From Lachnospiraceae bacterium (GTDB lineage Bacteria; Bacillota; Clostridia; Lachnospirales; Lachnospiraceae), in assembly GCA_017416465.1 (NCBI GenBank), contig JAFQCK010000114.1:1-43435 (forward strand): a DNA stretch of 43,435 bases. The letters run 5' to 3'. The notes beneath the pieces are model-generated. The model had not been told where the DNA came from, did not search any database, and saw only the letters and a program-made list of their open reading frames with translations. Of this stretch, positions 23,466 to 33,315 are shown one piece after another. The first letter of the stretch is position 1; each line of letters begins with the position of its first letter. A program made the translations under genes and the position numbers.

Positions 23466-24938
23466 TTAATTAATAATCGACAGTAATTCAAACTTTGAGA
23501 AAAATTCTTTTAACACTTCTAATACCTTATCATTGCCACCTAAAATATTACTTTCGATATTCAATACCATAACCGGATCATGTACACTAAGGCGCAACAA
23601 GAACCAACCGTGTTGAGTAGAAAACCGTATGCCTTCTCTATTATCTTCAGCAATTTGACAATTGGGTTTATTAGAAAAATGTTTTTCAAATTCAAAAAGT
23701 ACATTTTTACCGTACTCTTTAAAATTTTCAGTATTTATAGTTAATCTAACTTCTTTTTCTTCAACAGGTGTTTTAAGGGTTGATAAAATGTCTTTTATAT
23801 TCTGTCCCTTTGCCAATTCGATTACAATTTTTGTGGCAAGATAAGCCCCATCATCAAGAAAGTAATTTTCCTTAAAAGCAGCGTGACCTGAAGTTTCAAT
23901 TGCTAATGGGCAATCTATACCTGACTCGGTAAATTCTTTAGCTTTATTTATAACATTTTTATAGCCTCTGCGGTACCTGTAATGCTTACAATCAAGAGTA
24001 TTTTCAATATATTCTTTTAATCCATCACTTGTAACCGAATCAGTAACTATAACAGCGTCTTTTCTTCCATTTGTTGCTATGTAAGAAGCCAAAGCAATTA
24101 AGCTGTTGCGATTTATCTCTTTGCCGTCCGCACCAACGCAAGCCGACCTATCAACATCGGTATCAAAAATTAGTCCCAAATCGGCTTTGCTTTCCAACAC
24201 CGCTTCACAAATGCTTTTCATTGCCTCAGCATTTTCAGGGTTAGGAATATGATTCGGAAACATACCGTCAGGTTCCAAATATCTACTGCCTGTAATATCC
24301 GCACCTAACTTTTGTAATACATCCTTTGCATAAAACCCACCGACGCCATTACCAGCATCAACAGCAATTTTAAATCCCTTCAACGGGAGTTCTTCTTCGC
24401 TTTTGCCTGTTTCATCACAAATCATTTTTCTAAGTTTTGTAGCATAATCTGCCATATAATCAATTTTTGTGATATAACCTTTAAAATCATTTTTTATAAC
24501 TTTAATATTATTGGCCAAAGATATTATTTCTTCAATATCTTCGCTATCCAGGCCACCATTCCTGGTAAAAAACTTCAGTCCGTTTCGATCGAAAGGATGA
24601 TGGCTTGCCGTTACCTCAATTGCAGCAACAGCACCAAGTTCTACTGTTGTCATAAACATGGCGGGTGTTGACGAGAGACCGCAATCAATAACATTTATTC
24701 CCGAATTCACAATTGCTTGTTTTACAATTTCAGATATATCCCCACTTGTAATTCTTGAATCATGACCAACTGCAATCTTTAAACGCGTTATATCTCCACC
24801 ATATTTCTTAATAACCCACTCTACAAATGCAGAGGTGATTTCATATATAGCAGAGGGTGTTAGAGTAACAATATTACCGTCATCGTCTGTTGCTACACCC
24901 CTAATATCTGTTCCGCTTTTTAATAAACTATAATCCAT
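23466..24938 (-). CDS. Phosphomannomutase/phosphoglucomutase
   Basis: A 490-aa alpha-D-phosphohexomutase. The phosphoserine loop TASHHP has Ser112, the metal loop is DTDVDRS, the sugar-binding loop is ETSGHAA, and the C-terminal phosphate loop lies around NREGIRFSTQHGWFLLR. It converts mannose-6-P or glucose-6-P to the 1-phosphate in the cytoplasm; the choice of sugar cannot be read from the sequence. ATG 24938 has AAAGGG 7 nt upstream. The gene is 14 bp behind the YitT gene and followed by the dead mgsA, so an ancestral order deacetylase/YitT/mutase/mgsA is likely. It is probably core metabolism rather than part of the glycan set. Confidence 0.93.
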   Translation of the reverse strand: MDYSLLKSGTDIRGVATDDDGNIVTLTPSAIYEITSAFVEWVIKKYGGDITRLKIAVGHDSRITSGDISEIVKQAIVNSGINVIDCGLSSTPAMFMTTVELGAVAAIEVTASHHPFDRNGLKFFTRNGGLDSEDIEEIISLANNIKVIKNDFKGYITKIDYMADYATKLRKMICDETGKSEEELPLKGFKIAVDAGNGVGGFYAKDVLQKLGADITGSRYLEPDGMFPNHIPNPENAEAMKSICEAVLESKADLGLIFDTDVDRSACVGADGKEINRNSLIALASYIATNGRKDAVIVTDSVTSDGLKEYIENTLDCKHYRYRRGYKNVINKAKEFTESGIDCPLAIETSGHAAFKENYFLDDGAYLATKIVIELAKGQNIKDILSTLKTPVEEKEVRLTINTENFKEYGKNVLFEFEKHFSNKPNCQIAEDNREGIRFSTQHGWFLLRLSVHDPVMVLNIESNILGGNDKVLEVLKEFFSKFELLSIIN

Positions 24939-24952
24939 AAATATCCCTTTGT

Positions 24953-25837
24953 TTAATACTTAGTTTGTTTTTTTATGTGCTTAAAATTACCGTAAGTTTC
25001 ATTTATAATCTCGTAAAAAGAGAATGTATTATCATATTTGGCAATAATTGTTTGAAAGTCGGCGAGTTGGTGCTTATTAACAACACACAGTAAAACCGAT
25101 TTTTCAGCGTTTGTATAAGTGCCAATGGCATTGATTTTAGTTGCACCATGGTGCAGCACATCGCTAATTTCAGCCACAATTTCATCTGGGTGGGTTGTAA
25201 TAACTGTAAACTTATATGCTGTTTTTGTGCCCTTTAAAATTTGGTTGCCGACAAATGTAGAAATAAAGCAATACGTAATACAAAGAGCAACGGGCTTGTA
25301 ATCCATTGCATTTTCAGAATACACGAACAAAGAAATAATAGCCACAATTGCGTTTAACGTAAAGGTAACAACAAAAAAGTTGGTTTCAGGTCTTACCTTA
25401 TTAATATATCTTGAAACAATATCAGTACCACCCGTCGAGGCGTTATTCTTAAAACAAATACCATATACGACACCACTTATTACTCCGCTTATAATTACAG
25501 GGTAAATTGTATCGTGACCTTTAGCATTATATTGTATACTATCAAGTCCCACATTTTGCAAAAACAGGTAAAGAAACGAATATACAAGTGAAAAAATGAG
25601 GGTTTTAACCGCAAAGGATTTCTTCACTAAGAAAAACACTAAGGTGCAAAGCGGAATATTAATAAGCAACGACATATAGCTTATGCTAAAACCCGTCTTA
25701 TACTGTATCATAGTCGCAATACCGTTAAGACCTGCAGGTGCAAAGTTATTTGTAACAATGAAAATGTGGTAATTAAAGGCAAGTAATACTGCCACTGTTA
25801 TAACTGATAAATAAGAAAATATTCTTTTATTTTTCAT
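24953..25837 (-). CDS. YitT family membrane protein (DUF161 plus DUF2179)
   Basis: A 294-aa protein with five or six hydrophobic helices in the first 200 residues (YLSVITVAVLLAFNYHIF, YMSLLINIPLCTLVFFLV, TLIFSLVYSFLYLFL, VIISGVISGVVYGICF and others), the signature NNASTGGTDIVSRYIN, and a C-terminal cytosolic DUF2179 domain (FTVITTHPDEIVAEISDVLH). The function of YitT proteins is not established; transport has been suggested. The ribosome site is weak. It lies 13 bp behind the deacetylase and is cotranscribed with the phosphohexomutase. Confidence 0.93.
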   Translation of the reverse strand: MKNKRIFSYLSVITVAVLLAFNYHIFIVTNNFAPAGLNGIATMIQYKTGFSISYMSLLINIPLCTLVFFLVKKSFAVKTLIFSLVYSFLYLFLQNVGLDSIQYNAKGHDTIYPVIISGVISGVVYGICFKNNASTGGTDIVSRYINKVRPETNFFVVTFTLNAIVAIISLFVYSENAMDYKPVALCITYCFISTFVGNQILKGTKTAYKFTVITTHPDEIVAEISDVLHHGATKINAIGTYTNAEKSVLLCVVNKHQLADFQTIIAKYDNTFSFYEIINETYGNFKHIKKQTKY

Positions 25838-25850
25838 ATCTAATCCAATT

Positions 25851-26708
25851 TTAAATAAATGTCAATGTTTCACCGGGGTTAATACAATAATCTTTCCCAT
25901 CTGCAACAAACCAAATTGAGTGCTGAGTTGGATTATAGCATATCGTACGATCAACATTAAACTGCAAAGAACGATACGCCATAGTATAATCATAAATTTC
26001 AATATTTGTTGCGTACCAAATATCATCACGGCTATATAGCTTTTCGCAAATCAATTCCAATCTGTCCCAATTATTGTTGCGGTCAAATTCAGCCGAATGC
26101 CCCCATATATACATAAGAAGAGGTCGACGACGTGCAATATAAATTGAATTAATGTCACGTGCTATGAAATCATCAATCCAATTCAAAAGTTCAGGATTAT
26201 CGTGATGTGCGGTCGGCATCCAATTATGCCAATCATCAGGTAATAAAAATTTCGAATTATCCCCGCCAGTAGAACGTGCATATACAATACCTAGGTTTGA
26301 AAGGTAAGCTTTAACATCACTATATGCGGCACCGTTATCCATTACGCAAACACCCGAATTAGGATACGCAAGACCTCTTATAATGCCACCAAACATTCTT
26401 TCTAATTCTCGTCGACCGTCAAGCATTTCACATATACCATCGGTTAATGAAAGTGCTCCCGGTGCTCTATGCTTTGCACCATGATTAGCAAGTTCATGTC
26501 CTTTGTTTAAAATATGCTCAACAATTTCTTCCTTATCAAGTACAACTTTCTCATTAACAATATTATAACTGCTAATGTTAAAAGTGCACTTCATATTATA
26601 CTTATTAAGAATTTCCAAAAGCTTATAATCCGAACGGCAACCGTCATCATAGCTAAATGTCACTGCTTTACATTTCCCATTAGGAAATCTCATAAAATAA
26701 TGATTCAT
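25851..26708 (-). CDS. Polysaccharide deacetylase (NodB/CE4-like), copy 1
   Basis: Start ATG 26708 (AGGAG 7 nt upstream); 285 aa. NodB motifs: SYDDG (motif 1, catalytic Asp and metal Asp), HELANHGAKH (motif 2, HxxxH), and LAYPN (motif 3). A C-terminal beta-rich tail of about 50 residues (VDRTICYNPTQHSIWFVADG) is shared with copy 2 at 32.4 kb and a broken copy at 29.1 kb. There is no signal peptide, so unlike most cell-wall deacetylases it acts inside the cell, probably on imported N- or O-acetylated oligosaccharides. It is first gene of the unit with YitT and the mutase. Confidence 0.88.
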   Translation of the reverse strand: MNHYFMRFPNGKCKAVTFSYDDGCRSDYKLLEILNKYNMKCTFNISSYNIVNEKVVLDKEEIVEHILNKGHELANHGAKHRAPGALSLTDGICEMLDGRRELERMFGGIIRGLAYPNSGVCVMDNGAAYSDVKAYLSNLGIVYARSTGGDNSKFLLPDDWHNWMPTAHHDNPELLNWIDDFIARDINSIYIARRRPLLMYIWGHSAEFDRNNNWDRLELICEKLYSRDDIWYATNIEIYDYTMAYRSLQFNVDRTICYNPTQHSIWFVADGKDYCINPGETLTFI

Positions 26709-26872
26709 TAAAAACTCTCCTAACAATATCTACTAGTCATATTACTTATTCAGTTGAAAAATATTTTCCTAAATCTCTTCATTTTATCTATACCATCATT
26801 TGGATGTTCTGTGTAATATGATGTGATTTTGTACAATTAAAAATAAAATTGCATATGTATGACTTTAAAAAA

Positions 26873-28432
26873 CTAAGTTTCGTTCATTTGTTTTATTAAT
26901 CTAACCAATACTAAACTTTGTGCATTTAATATAAGTTCAATTTGAGCTTCGCTGTTTTTTACGTTTACAACATCGGAATAACTAACTGTAAGTTCACCCA
27001 TATTTTTTATTCTCTCTTTTTCAAAGTCTGTAAGATTTTTCTTTCTACCCATATTTTCCCATAGACGAAAGCTGTTATTGTTTATTTTATCCATCAAATA
27101 ATATTGAACATAATATCTACCATCTTCCAAATCTTTAAAACGCAGTGAAAAACTTTCGCTTTCGCCTTTTCCTTCAACATCGTACTCTGTAAATTTATAA
27201 ACTAAGGCTTCGACAGAATGTTCATTCGCAGCAGCAAGACAACCTGAATCACCACCTGGTTTTAAACCTTTTGTGTGAACTATATTTTCACTAAGAAGTG
27301 ACAAGATGTCAAACATAGTGCCTATTGGCTTTAAAATATGATGTGCCGTTGTTATACTCCTATTTCCATTAAAGATATTGTTAAAATGATCTTCTCCACA
27401 AAATCCCCAATATAATAATATATTTAGTTTCAGATTATATTTAGCCTTCAACTCAAATATTGAATCTACAAGCTTTGCCATAAATAAAGCGGAATACTCA
27501 CTATTTCTTATATCAAGTATTGGATAATCGCTAACGTTTCTCTCATAATTGCTCACTACACCCCACTCATTAATTTGAATTTCTGTATTTTTAAGAGAAG
27601 GGTATGCATCAATTGTTCTTTGCAACCACATCAATTCCTGTGTAAAACGTTGTACTGTTGGCATAATTAATGGCCATTCATCAAGCCAACCACCGCTCAT
27701 TCCATAAATATGATAAGAAATAAAATCACAACGTGTTCCTTTTTTTTGCGTAACAAAATTTTTTTCATTGGTAATATGATTTAAGAATGGATGCATAAAG
27801 TTGTTTTTAAAGCATCCTGGCCCCCCCACTTTAAGTTGATCATCTACACTAGTTATGGCATCAACAAACACATCATATAATTTGTAAAAATCTTGCCAAG
27901 AATCTATAGGCCAAGAATCCGGTTCATTCCACACCTCAAAGTACCAAGTTCTTGTTTCTTCGACTCCAAAATTATCTTGCAAATTCTTTGTAAAAGCAAC
28001 AAGTAAATTCCTCCACTTGTCCCAATCTTTAGGCAAAAATCTCTTAGTTTCAATATGCCCAGTGCCTTCTTGAATGATTTTTTCTTCTATTAAAAGTTCG
28101 TCTGGTACAAAGTCCATTTCAACTATCAATTTTATACCCTTGTCTACAAAAGTTCTAAATACACTATTAATCCACTCAAAATCATATTGTGGATTGCCAA
28201 ATTCATCTTCACTATAAACTTCACCACCACACCTTAAACCATAACGATAACAAGCACTTAATGTAAAATGATTACGAACATACTTTAATGTGGCATTTTT
28301 GCTCATTTTATCAACTATATATTTACTAGCATCGGTATGAGCAAACGCAAACAATTCGTCAAGCCCTAAAGCACGCCAAAATTTATCGTTTTTTATTTTT
28401 TTGCTTTTAGTAAAAATAGCTATATCCTTCAT
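26873..28432 (-). CDS. Glycoside hydrolase family 39-like (beta-xylosidase/iduronidase type)
   Basis: A 519-aa clan GH-A enzyme. Acid/base Glu170 in YFEVWNEPDSW and nucleophile Glu289 in IQINEWG are the GH39 hallmarks. The N-terminal part includes a substrate loop and YVRNHFTLSACYRYGLR (His near the subsite). A beta-sandwich C-terminal domain starts at about residue 400 and carries VNVKNSEAQIELILNAQSLV at the end. GH39 members cleave beta-xylosides or alpha-L-iduronides. It is intracellular, with no signal peptide. ATG has AAGGGG 6 nt upstream. It lies 41 bp downstream of the SGNH esterase gene in the same direction, so the two likely act on one acylated oligosaccharide. Confidence 0.87.
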   Translation of the reverse strand: MKDIAIFTKSKKIKNDKFWRALGLDELFAFAHTDASKYIVDKMSKNATLKYVRNHFTLSACYRYGLRCGGEVYSEDEFGNPQYDFEWINSVFRTFVDKGIKLIVEMDFVPDELLIEEKIIQEGTGHIETKRFLPKDWDKWRNLLVAFTKNLQDNFGVEETRTWYFEVWNEPDSWPIDSWQDFYKLYDVFVDAITSVDDQLKVGGPGCFKNNFMHPFLNHITNEKNFVTQKKGTRCDFISYHIYGMSGGWLDEWPLIMPTVQRFTQELMWLQRTIDAYPSLKNTEIQINEWGVVSNYERNVSDYPILDIRNSEYSALFMAKLVDSIFELKAKYNLKLNILLYWGFCGEDHFNNIFNGNRSITTAHHILKPIGTMFDILSLLSENIVHTKGLKPGGDSGCLAAANEHSVEALVYKFTEYDVEGKGESESFSLRFKDLEDGRYYVQYYLMDKINNNSFRLWENMGRKKNLTDFEKERIKNMGELTVSYSDVVNVKNSEAQIELILNAQSLVLVRLIKQMNET

Positions 28433-28473
28433 TACTTACCCCTTGTGTTAGTTGTATTTTATTGTACATACAA

Positions 28474-29106
28474 TTATTTTATTAATTCAAAAGCCTCTAA
28501 CCACTTCTTTTTTATCATCTCATGTCCAAACGTTGTTGGATGTATACCATCAATTGACCAATATGAAGAATCTGCTTTTTGGCACATTTCATTAAATGCT
28601 GATTGCAGTTCTATAAACGGAAAACCGTATTTGAAGGCGATTTTCCTGCACACCTCAGCCTTTTTTGCCGTGTCTTCTTCAAATTGAGAGAATCTATTTG
28701 GTAAAGCATCTGTGTTGCATGTCGATACTCCTTCAAGAACAACCGGCGGAATAATTATAATTTTAATTTGCGGACAAGCTTCAAGTATCTCACATATCAT
28801 CATATCATAAATTTTTTCAAATTTTTCAGTCGCTACGCCATTGTTATTACAAATTTCATGCGCCACATCATTTATGCCAATAAAAATACTTGCATAATCA
28901 GGATTTAAATTTATAAAATCAGATTTAATTCTGGCATATAAGTTAACTATGTCGTTTCCGCTAATACCACGATTGATAAATTCATATTTTTGAGGATTTT
29001 GAAATCCCAAAGTTGCAGCAACTAAATTAGCATATCCTGTACCAAGCCCATTTCCTCTATTACAATCTGTAATAGAATCGCCTTGAAAAAGAATTTTTTT
29101 ACTCAT
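28474..29106 (-). CDS. SGNH/GDSL-type esterase
   Basis: Start at ATG 29106 (AGGTGG 11 nt upstream); 210 aa. Block I is FQGDSIT (nucleophile Ser), Gly in INRGISGN, block III is FIGINDV, and the Asp/His pair is DGIHPTTFGH. It hydrolyses acyl esters, in this setting probably acetyl groups on sugars. There is no signal peptide. It precedes the GH39 gene and follows a small remnant of a deacetylase gene. It is complete, in contrast to the second SGNH-type gene (DUF4886) at 34.1 kb. Confidence 0.9.
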   Translation of the reverse strand: MSKKILFQGDSITDCNRGNGLGTGYANLVAATLGFQNPQKYEFINRGISGNDIVNLYARIKSDFINLNPDYASIFIGINDVAHEICNNNGVATEKFEKIYDMMICEILEACPQIKIIIIPPVVLEGVSTCNTDALPNRFSQFEEDTAKKAEVCRKIAFKYGFPFIELQSAFNEMCQKADSSYWSIDGIHPTTFGHEMIKKKWLEAFELIK

Positions 29107-29140
29107 TAAAAATACATCCACCTATCTTTTTATTTAAATC

Positions 29141-29230
29141 ATCCATACAAACCATATTTCATATTGCGTTGGATTATGGCAAATTGTTCTATCAAATAAA
29201 AACTTATAGAGACATTTACCAAATATCATT
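29141..29230 (-). pseudogene. Remnant of a third polysaccharide deacetylase (C-terminal tail)
   Basis: The 220 bp between two genes contains, on the minus strand, NDIW then a gap and LYKFLFDRTICHNPTQYEIW followed by FV. This matches the tail of copy 1 (DDIW, then VDRTICYNPTQHSIWFV). About 12 residues between the two parts are missing and a frame change lies there. Nothing of the catalytic domain is left. The rest of this gap is AT-rich without recognisable genes. Confidence 0.85.
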
Positions 29231-29326
29231 ATTAAAAAATATTTTTAATACCAAAATTTTATAATACAATTAATATTAAAGCCTTTTATAAAACATCTAT
29301 ATAATTTATAACATAATTCAATAAAT

Positions 29327-30883
29327 TTAAGATAATGCTATTAATAATTCTTCGTATGTACTTTCAAATGTTTCAATCTGTACAGAATAATCCACAAAAG
29401 AGCGAACACATTTGGAAATGATTGGTTTGGATTTTTTATTATCCAACATCTTCAATAATTCGTAATCCTCACAACCAGCCCGCATCATCTCCAAACGCAC
29501 ACTTCCCCAAGGTTTATCTCTCCCAGGATAAACAATATGCGTATCTCCGCAAGGCAATGCTTTGTCTTCTAAATACCCTACTTTGCCGGAAGAAGCATTG
29601 AAAGGATGCGTTGCACAGTTATAGCAATTAAGTCCCCAATGAAGATAGCCGGTTAAGTCATAAAGTTTGTTTGCCCAATGCAAATATCTAACGCGCAACA
29701 GTTCACCATCAAGAAATCTATTTAAATATTTACCACCAGGCACACAACACGTATAAAACCACAACTCATCACCATTTGTACGTTTTTTATTAAAAGTTTC
29801 CCATTCACTTGCTATCTGATTGTTTTTTGGAACCCAAATATCTACGGCACCATCCAAATTTGAGGTTTCTACCGCTTCTATTATTTTAATTCCTGGCATA
29901 AATTTGCGAACCATATCGGACAAAATTCGATATTCATTTACACAATTATCGTGCGGTTCATCTGCTACGTGCTGCACAGTTATATCAAGCCAACCATTTC
30001 GTTTCAACATATTATATAGTCCCTCGCAATAACCTTGAATATACTCATATGCTTTTGCTGAGATAGCGGGAATACTCTGTTTTTCTAAATAAATAACAAA
30101 GTTGTTATCCTCCCATAAATTTCTATGTATTGGGAGCATAGATTCTATATAACTAAAACCTAATGATAAAAACAATTTTATATACTTCTCTGCACGTGAA
30201 AAATCAAAAATATATTTATCGTCTGAATTTTTAGTAATATCAACTATATATGACGTCAATGTAAAATCTGTCTGTCTTGCATGCCGCATTAAAAGAGCAT
30301 ATTCTTTCATTAGTTCCCAATGCTTGTCGGACATCTCTTCAGTATTATGATATGTTGCCATATCAGCAAGTGAAAACCAATTAGTAATGCGCAAAGTTTC
30401 CTTCTTGGGAATCTCCACATCATAAACTCTTATTGATACTTCTATTTTGTTATTATTTATAGAGATAGTACCATTATATTCACCAGGTAATATATTTTCG
30501 GTGGACCACCTAAAATACAATGCCATTACCTCTTTATCACTTGTAATGGCTGATGACTCAATAGGTTCCATAGCATCATACACCCAAAAAGGTGCCTGAC
30601 GCGTATAATGATCGGCCGTCGCTCCTATTGGCATTGTAAAAGACTCTACTCCTGTATTCATATCAGCACAAACTTGATGCAAAACAAAAATTTCAGGATT
30701 TATATCACCAAAACACGAACCTAAATCCCAAGATATTTTTATAATTTCGTCTGGATTAGAAATTAATACTTGTGCGCAAGCAAAACTCTGTCTTGCCGCA
30801 ACTAGTTTAATATTTGATTTACCTAATTCAATAGCAGTATCAGGATATAACCATTCATTTGCTGAAAACACTTTACATATCAT
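29327..30883 (-). CDS. DUF4091 / GH123-like glycoside hydrolase
   Basis: A 518-aa protein. An N-terminal beta-sandwich (about 1-155; LPGEYNGTISINNNKIEVSI) is followed by a TIM barrel with QHVADEPHD (Asp308-Glu309), the Asp-Glu pair used by GH123 for substrate-assisted catalysis on 2-acetamido sugars. Other DUF4091 marks are FYTCCVPGGKYLNRFLDG, LTGYLHWGLNCY, YPGRDKPWGSVRLEMMRAG and CEDYELLKML. There is no signal peptide. If it works as GH123, the substrate carries N-acetylhexosamine, which would match the two deacetylases nearby. The ribosome site before ATG 30883 is weak. Upstream 96 bp are AT-rich. Confidence 0.85.
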   Translation of the reverse strand: MICKVFSANEWLYPDTAIELGKSNIKLVAARQSFACAQVLISNPDEIIKISWDLGSCFGDINPEIFVLHQVCADMNTGVESFTMPIGATADHYTRQAPFWVYDAMEPIESSAITSDKEVMALYFRWSTENILPGEYNGTISINNNKIEVSIRVYDVEIPKKETLRITNWFSLADMATYHNTEEMSDKHWELMKEYALLMRHARQTDFTLTSYIVDITKNSDDKYIFDFSRAEKYIKLFLSLGFSYIESMLPIHRNLWEDNNFVIYLEKQSIPAISAKAYEYIQGYCEGLYNMLKRNGWLDITVQHVADEPHDNCVNEYRILSDMVRKFMPGIKIIEAVETSNLDGAVDIWVPKNNQIASEWETFNKKRTNGDELWFYTCCVPGGKYLNRFLDGELLRVRYLHWANKLYDLTGYLHWGLNCYNCATHPFNASSGKVGYLEDKALPCGDTHIVYPGRDKPWGSVRLEMMRAGCEDYELLKMLDNKKSKPIISKCVRSFVDYSVQIETFESTYEELLIALS

Positions 30884-30979
30884 TTTTTAAATTTCCATTT
30901 TTACTATAATATTTTATAAATAATTATCAATATAATATTTGCAACAAAACACACTACAATATTTTAAATCAAAATAATA

Positions 30980-32374
30980 TTAGAAAAATTCCTTTAAATA
31001 TTCTTTTGTGTTCTTAACCATTTCATCAAACAATTCACGTGATTCATGCAGTGTCAGCGTGTTTTGTGTGTCGGTAATAAATGCAATGAACGCCTTATCT
31101 AAATCTCTTTCCCAACAAGCATCTAAAATCATTCGTTGAACATCAACATTCCTATCAACTAATGGTTTTATAGTTGTTGGAACATTTCCAGCAAAAACAG
31201 GAGTTATTCCACCTGCACAAAATCGTGCATTTGTTTCTACTATAGCACCTAAAGGCAAATTCGGTATTTGACCATAGTTTGGTAAGTTAACATTCGTAAT
31301 GAAATCGTTAAGCCCTAACAATGCGCAAATTTGGTTAACACCCTCTTCTCCTGTTAAGACTATTTTCATCTCCTCTTCACCAGACAATAATCTATCTTTG
31401 CGAGCAAGTCTACCTCGCAATTCTTCCTTTCGCCATTTAACAGAAGTAAGTGCATATTTCCATGCTGCTACTGTTGCTGGATCTTTTAAATACCAATTAG
31501 GAGGACAAAATTCAACTAAATGTCTATCGCCAGCAGCAGCAATGTATCCAAACTTTAAGAATAAGTCCATCTTAACTCTTTGACCGTCTGTAAATACACC
31601 TCCACCATTACAAATAACATCTTGGTTAGAATCATCCTCATTTTTTCTTGCCTGTTTTTTGCAAAAAGACTCATATATTGGAAACAAATCAATATCATTG
31701 TAGTACGCCTTTGTTAACCATGTAAAATGATTTGTACCAACTATATTAACTTTAATATCATTTCTTTTAGGTTTTTCAATTCCTAATTCATTTGCAACAA
31801 TACGGCACAAAAAATCCTGCGTGTGAAAAACTTCATGACAGCATCCAAAACATTTTATTTCTGGGAACGCTTTATAAAGTGCTGCAACACACAAAGCCAT
31901 TGGATTTGTATAGTTGATAACAAAGGCTTTCGGGCAAAATTCTTTTATTTTCTCGGCAAACTCAAAAAACATTGGTAATGCTCTTAGCGCCCTAAAAACA
32001 CCGCCTATACCAGTAGTATCACCAACAGGTTGATAAATACCATATTTTTCAGGAGTATGAACATCAGATTCCATTTCATCAAAAGTGCCCGGCAAAATTG
32101 AAATCACAACAAAATCAGCATTTGTTAAAGCCAATTCATAAGTATCTGCGGCAACATATTTAAAATTACCATAATTAGAATCAATTTTGGAAATAGAATT
32201 ACCGATTTTTTCATTATCATATGCCGCTTGCTTATCAATATCATATAAATAAACTGTGCCAGAAATCTTATCACAAAGGGCAAGGTCGCTCATAAGTCCC
32301 CAAGCCCATCCGCGACTACCGCCGCCGATATATGCAATCTTTAATTCTGTTACTTTACCGTTTTCATATTTCAT
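30980..32374 (-). CDS. GH4 alpha-galacturonidase (CHEV subgroup)
   Basis: Start ATG 32374 (GGAGGAG 6 nt upstream); 464 aa. GH4 enzymes use NAD and a divalent metal. Dinucleotide motif IAYIGGGSRGW is at about residues 13-23, sugar/metal residues lie in INYTNP (Asn157), and the metal Cys is in CCHEVF (Cys179-His180-Glu181-Val182), with His216 in GTNHFTW. Cys-His-Glu-Val is the signature reported for alpha-galacturonidases of GH4, distinct from the CDMP, CNVP or CHSV forms of glucosidases and galactosidases. It is intracellular. It follows deacetylase copy 2 by 65 bp and fits the PL22-like lyase in indicating a galacturonic-acid-containing substrate. Confidence 0.88.
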   Translation of the reverse strand: MKYENGKVTELKIAYIGGGSRGWAWGLMSDLALCDKISGTVYLYDIDKQAAYDNEKIGNSISKIDSNYGNFKYVAADTYELALTNADFVVISILPGTFDEMESDVHTPEKYGIYQPVGDTTGIGGVFRALRALPMFFEFAEKIKEFCPKAFVINYTNPMALCVAALYKAFPEIKCFGCCHEVFHTQDFLCRIVANELGIEKPKRNDIKVNIVGTNHFTWLTKAYYNDIDLFPIYESFCKKQARKNEDDSNQDVICNGGGVFTDGQRVKMDLFLKFGYIAAAGDRHLVEFCPPNWYLKDPATVAAWKYALTSVKWRKEELRGRLARKDRLLSGEEEMKIVLTGEEGVNQICALLGLNDFITNVNLPNYGQIPNLPLGAIVETNARFCAGGITPVFAGNVPTTIKPLVDRNVDVQRMILDACWERDLDKAFIAFITDTQNTLTLHESRELFDEMVKNTKEYLKEFF

Positions 32375-32439
32375 AACAAACTCCTCCAAAATTTAATGAT
32401 TTTAACATTTAACATAGAATAAATGTCCTAGATTTACTA

Positions 32440-33288
32440 TCATTTCAACACTACGGTTTCACCTTTTTTTATTAGAACATTTTCTTTTCCAACAGCAACA
32501 AATACGTCAATATTTGTTGGATTGTATATAATTTTACCATTTACGGAACGACGTAATGTTCTATAAGCAGAAATATAGTCTATTATCTCCATATTGGTAG
32601 CATACCACACATTTTCTCTATTGCCTATTTTTTCGCACATCTGCTCTAGAGAATCCCATTTATTCTCATATTCATAAGAATGACCCCAAATAAAGAATAA
32701 TTTTGCTTTTGTTTTTTCTGGCCGTTTTATATCATCTGAACTAAAAAATTTTTCAACTAATTCATCAAATTTTGAATCAAACATATGGCAAGTTGGATGC
32801 CAACGAAGATAATCAAAAGGAATGTTGAAGTTCCGCGTAGATACGGTAGTTCTGCCATATCTTATCCCACACTTTTCTATACAATCAATCATTCCTTTTG
32901 ATTCGCTTAAACCGAACGGATAAGCTAATCCTTCAACTATTCGACCCGTTTTTTCTTCAAGCACTTCCCTATCCTTAATTATTTGATACGCTACACCCGG
33001 CATATCCAAAAAAGCAAGTTGTGGATGAGTATATGTATGCGAAGCAATTTCGTGATTTTTATATGCTTCGGCAATTTCTTCATAAGGTATTCTGCCGCCA
33101 TGCCAAATATAATCGGCCGTTTTTTCTTCCTCAATACTACCAGCATTCAGATTAAACGTGCATTTTATTTCATAACGGTCTAAAACTTCAATCATTTGTC
33201 GGTCAAATTTCCAACCGTCATCCATGCTGAGTGTAACCGCCCGAGATTTAAACTCAGGAAATCTCATATTAAGTTCATAATATTCCAT
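32440..33288 (-). CDS. Polysaccharide deacetylase (NodB/CE4-like), copy 2
   Basis: A 282-aa paralogue of the gene at 25.9 kb. Motifs: LSMDDGW (motif 1), EIASHTYTH (motif 2, HxxxH), and GLAYPFG (motif 3). The same C-terminal beta tail is present (VNGKIIYNPTNIDVFVAVGK). Motif 2 is closer to the CE4 consensus than in copy 1. There is no signal peptide. ATG has AGAGGA about 8 nt upstream. It is 27 bp behind the alpha/beta-hydrolase and precedes the GH4 gene, so it is part of a leftward unit of de-esterifying, deacetylating and hydrolysing enzymes. Confidence 0.9.
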   Translation of the reverse strand: MEYYELNMRFPEFKSRAVTLSMDDGWKFDRQMIEVLDRYEIKCTFNLNAGSIEEEKTADYIWHGGRIPYEEIAEAYKNHEIASHTYTHPQLAFLDMPGVAYQIIKDREVLEEKTGRIVEGLAYPFGLSESKGMIDCIEKCGIRYGRTTVSTRNFNIPFDYLRWHPTCHMFDSKFDELVEKFFSSDDIKRPEKTKAKLFFIWGHSYEYENKWDSLEQMCEKIGNRENVWYATNMEIIDYISAYRTLRRSVNGKIIYNPTNIDVFVAVGKENVLIKKGETVVLK

Positions 33289-33315
33289 AAGAAATATCCT
33301 CTTTCATACAATGCT

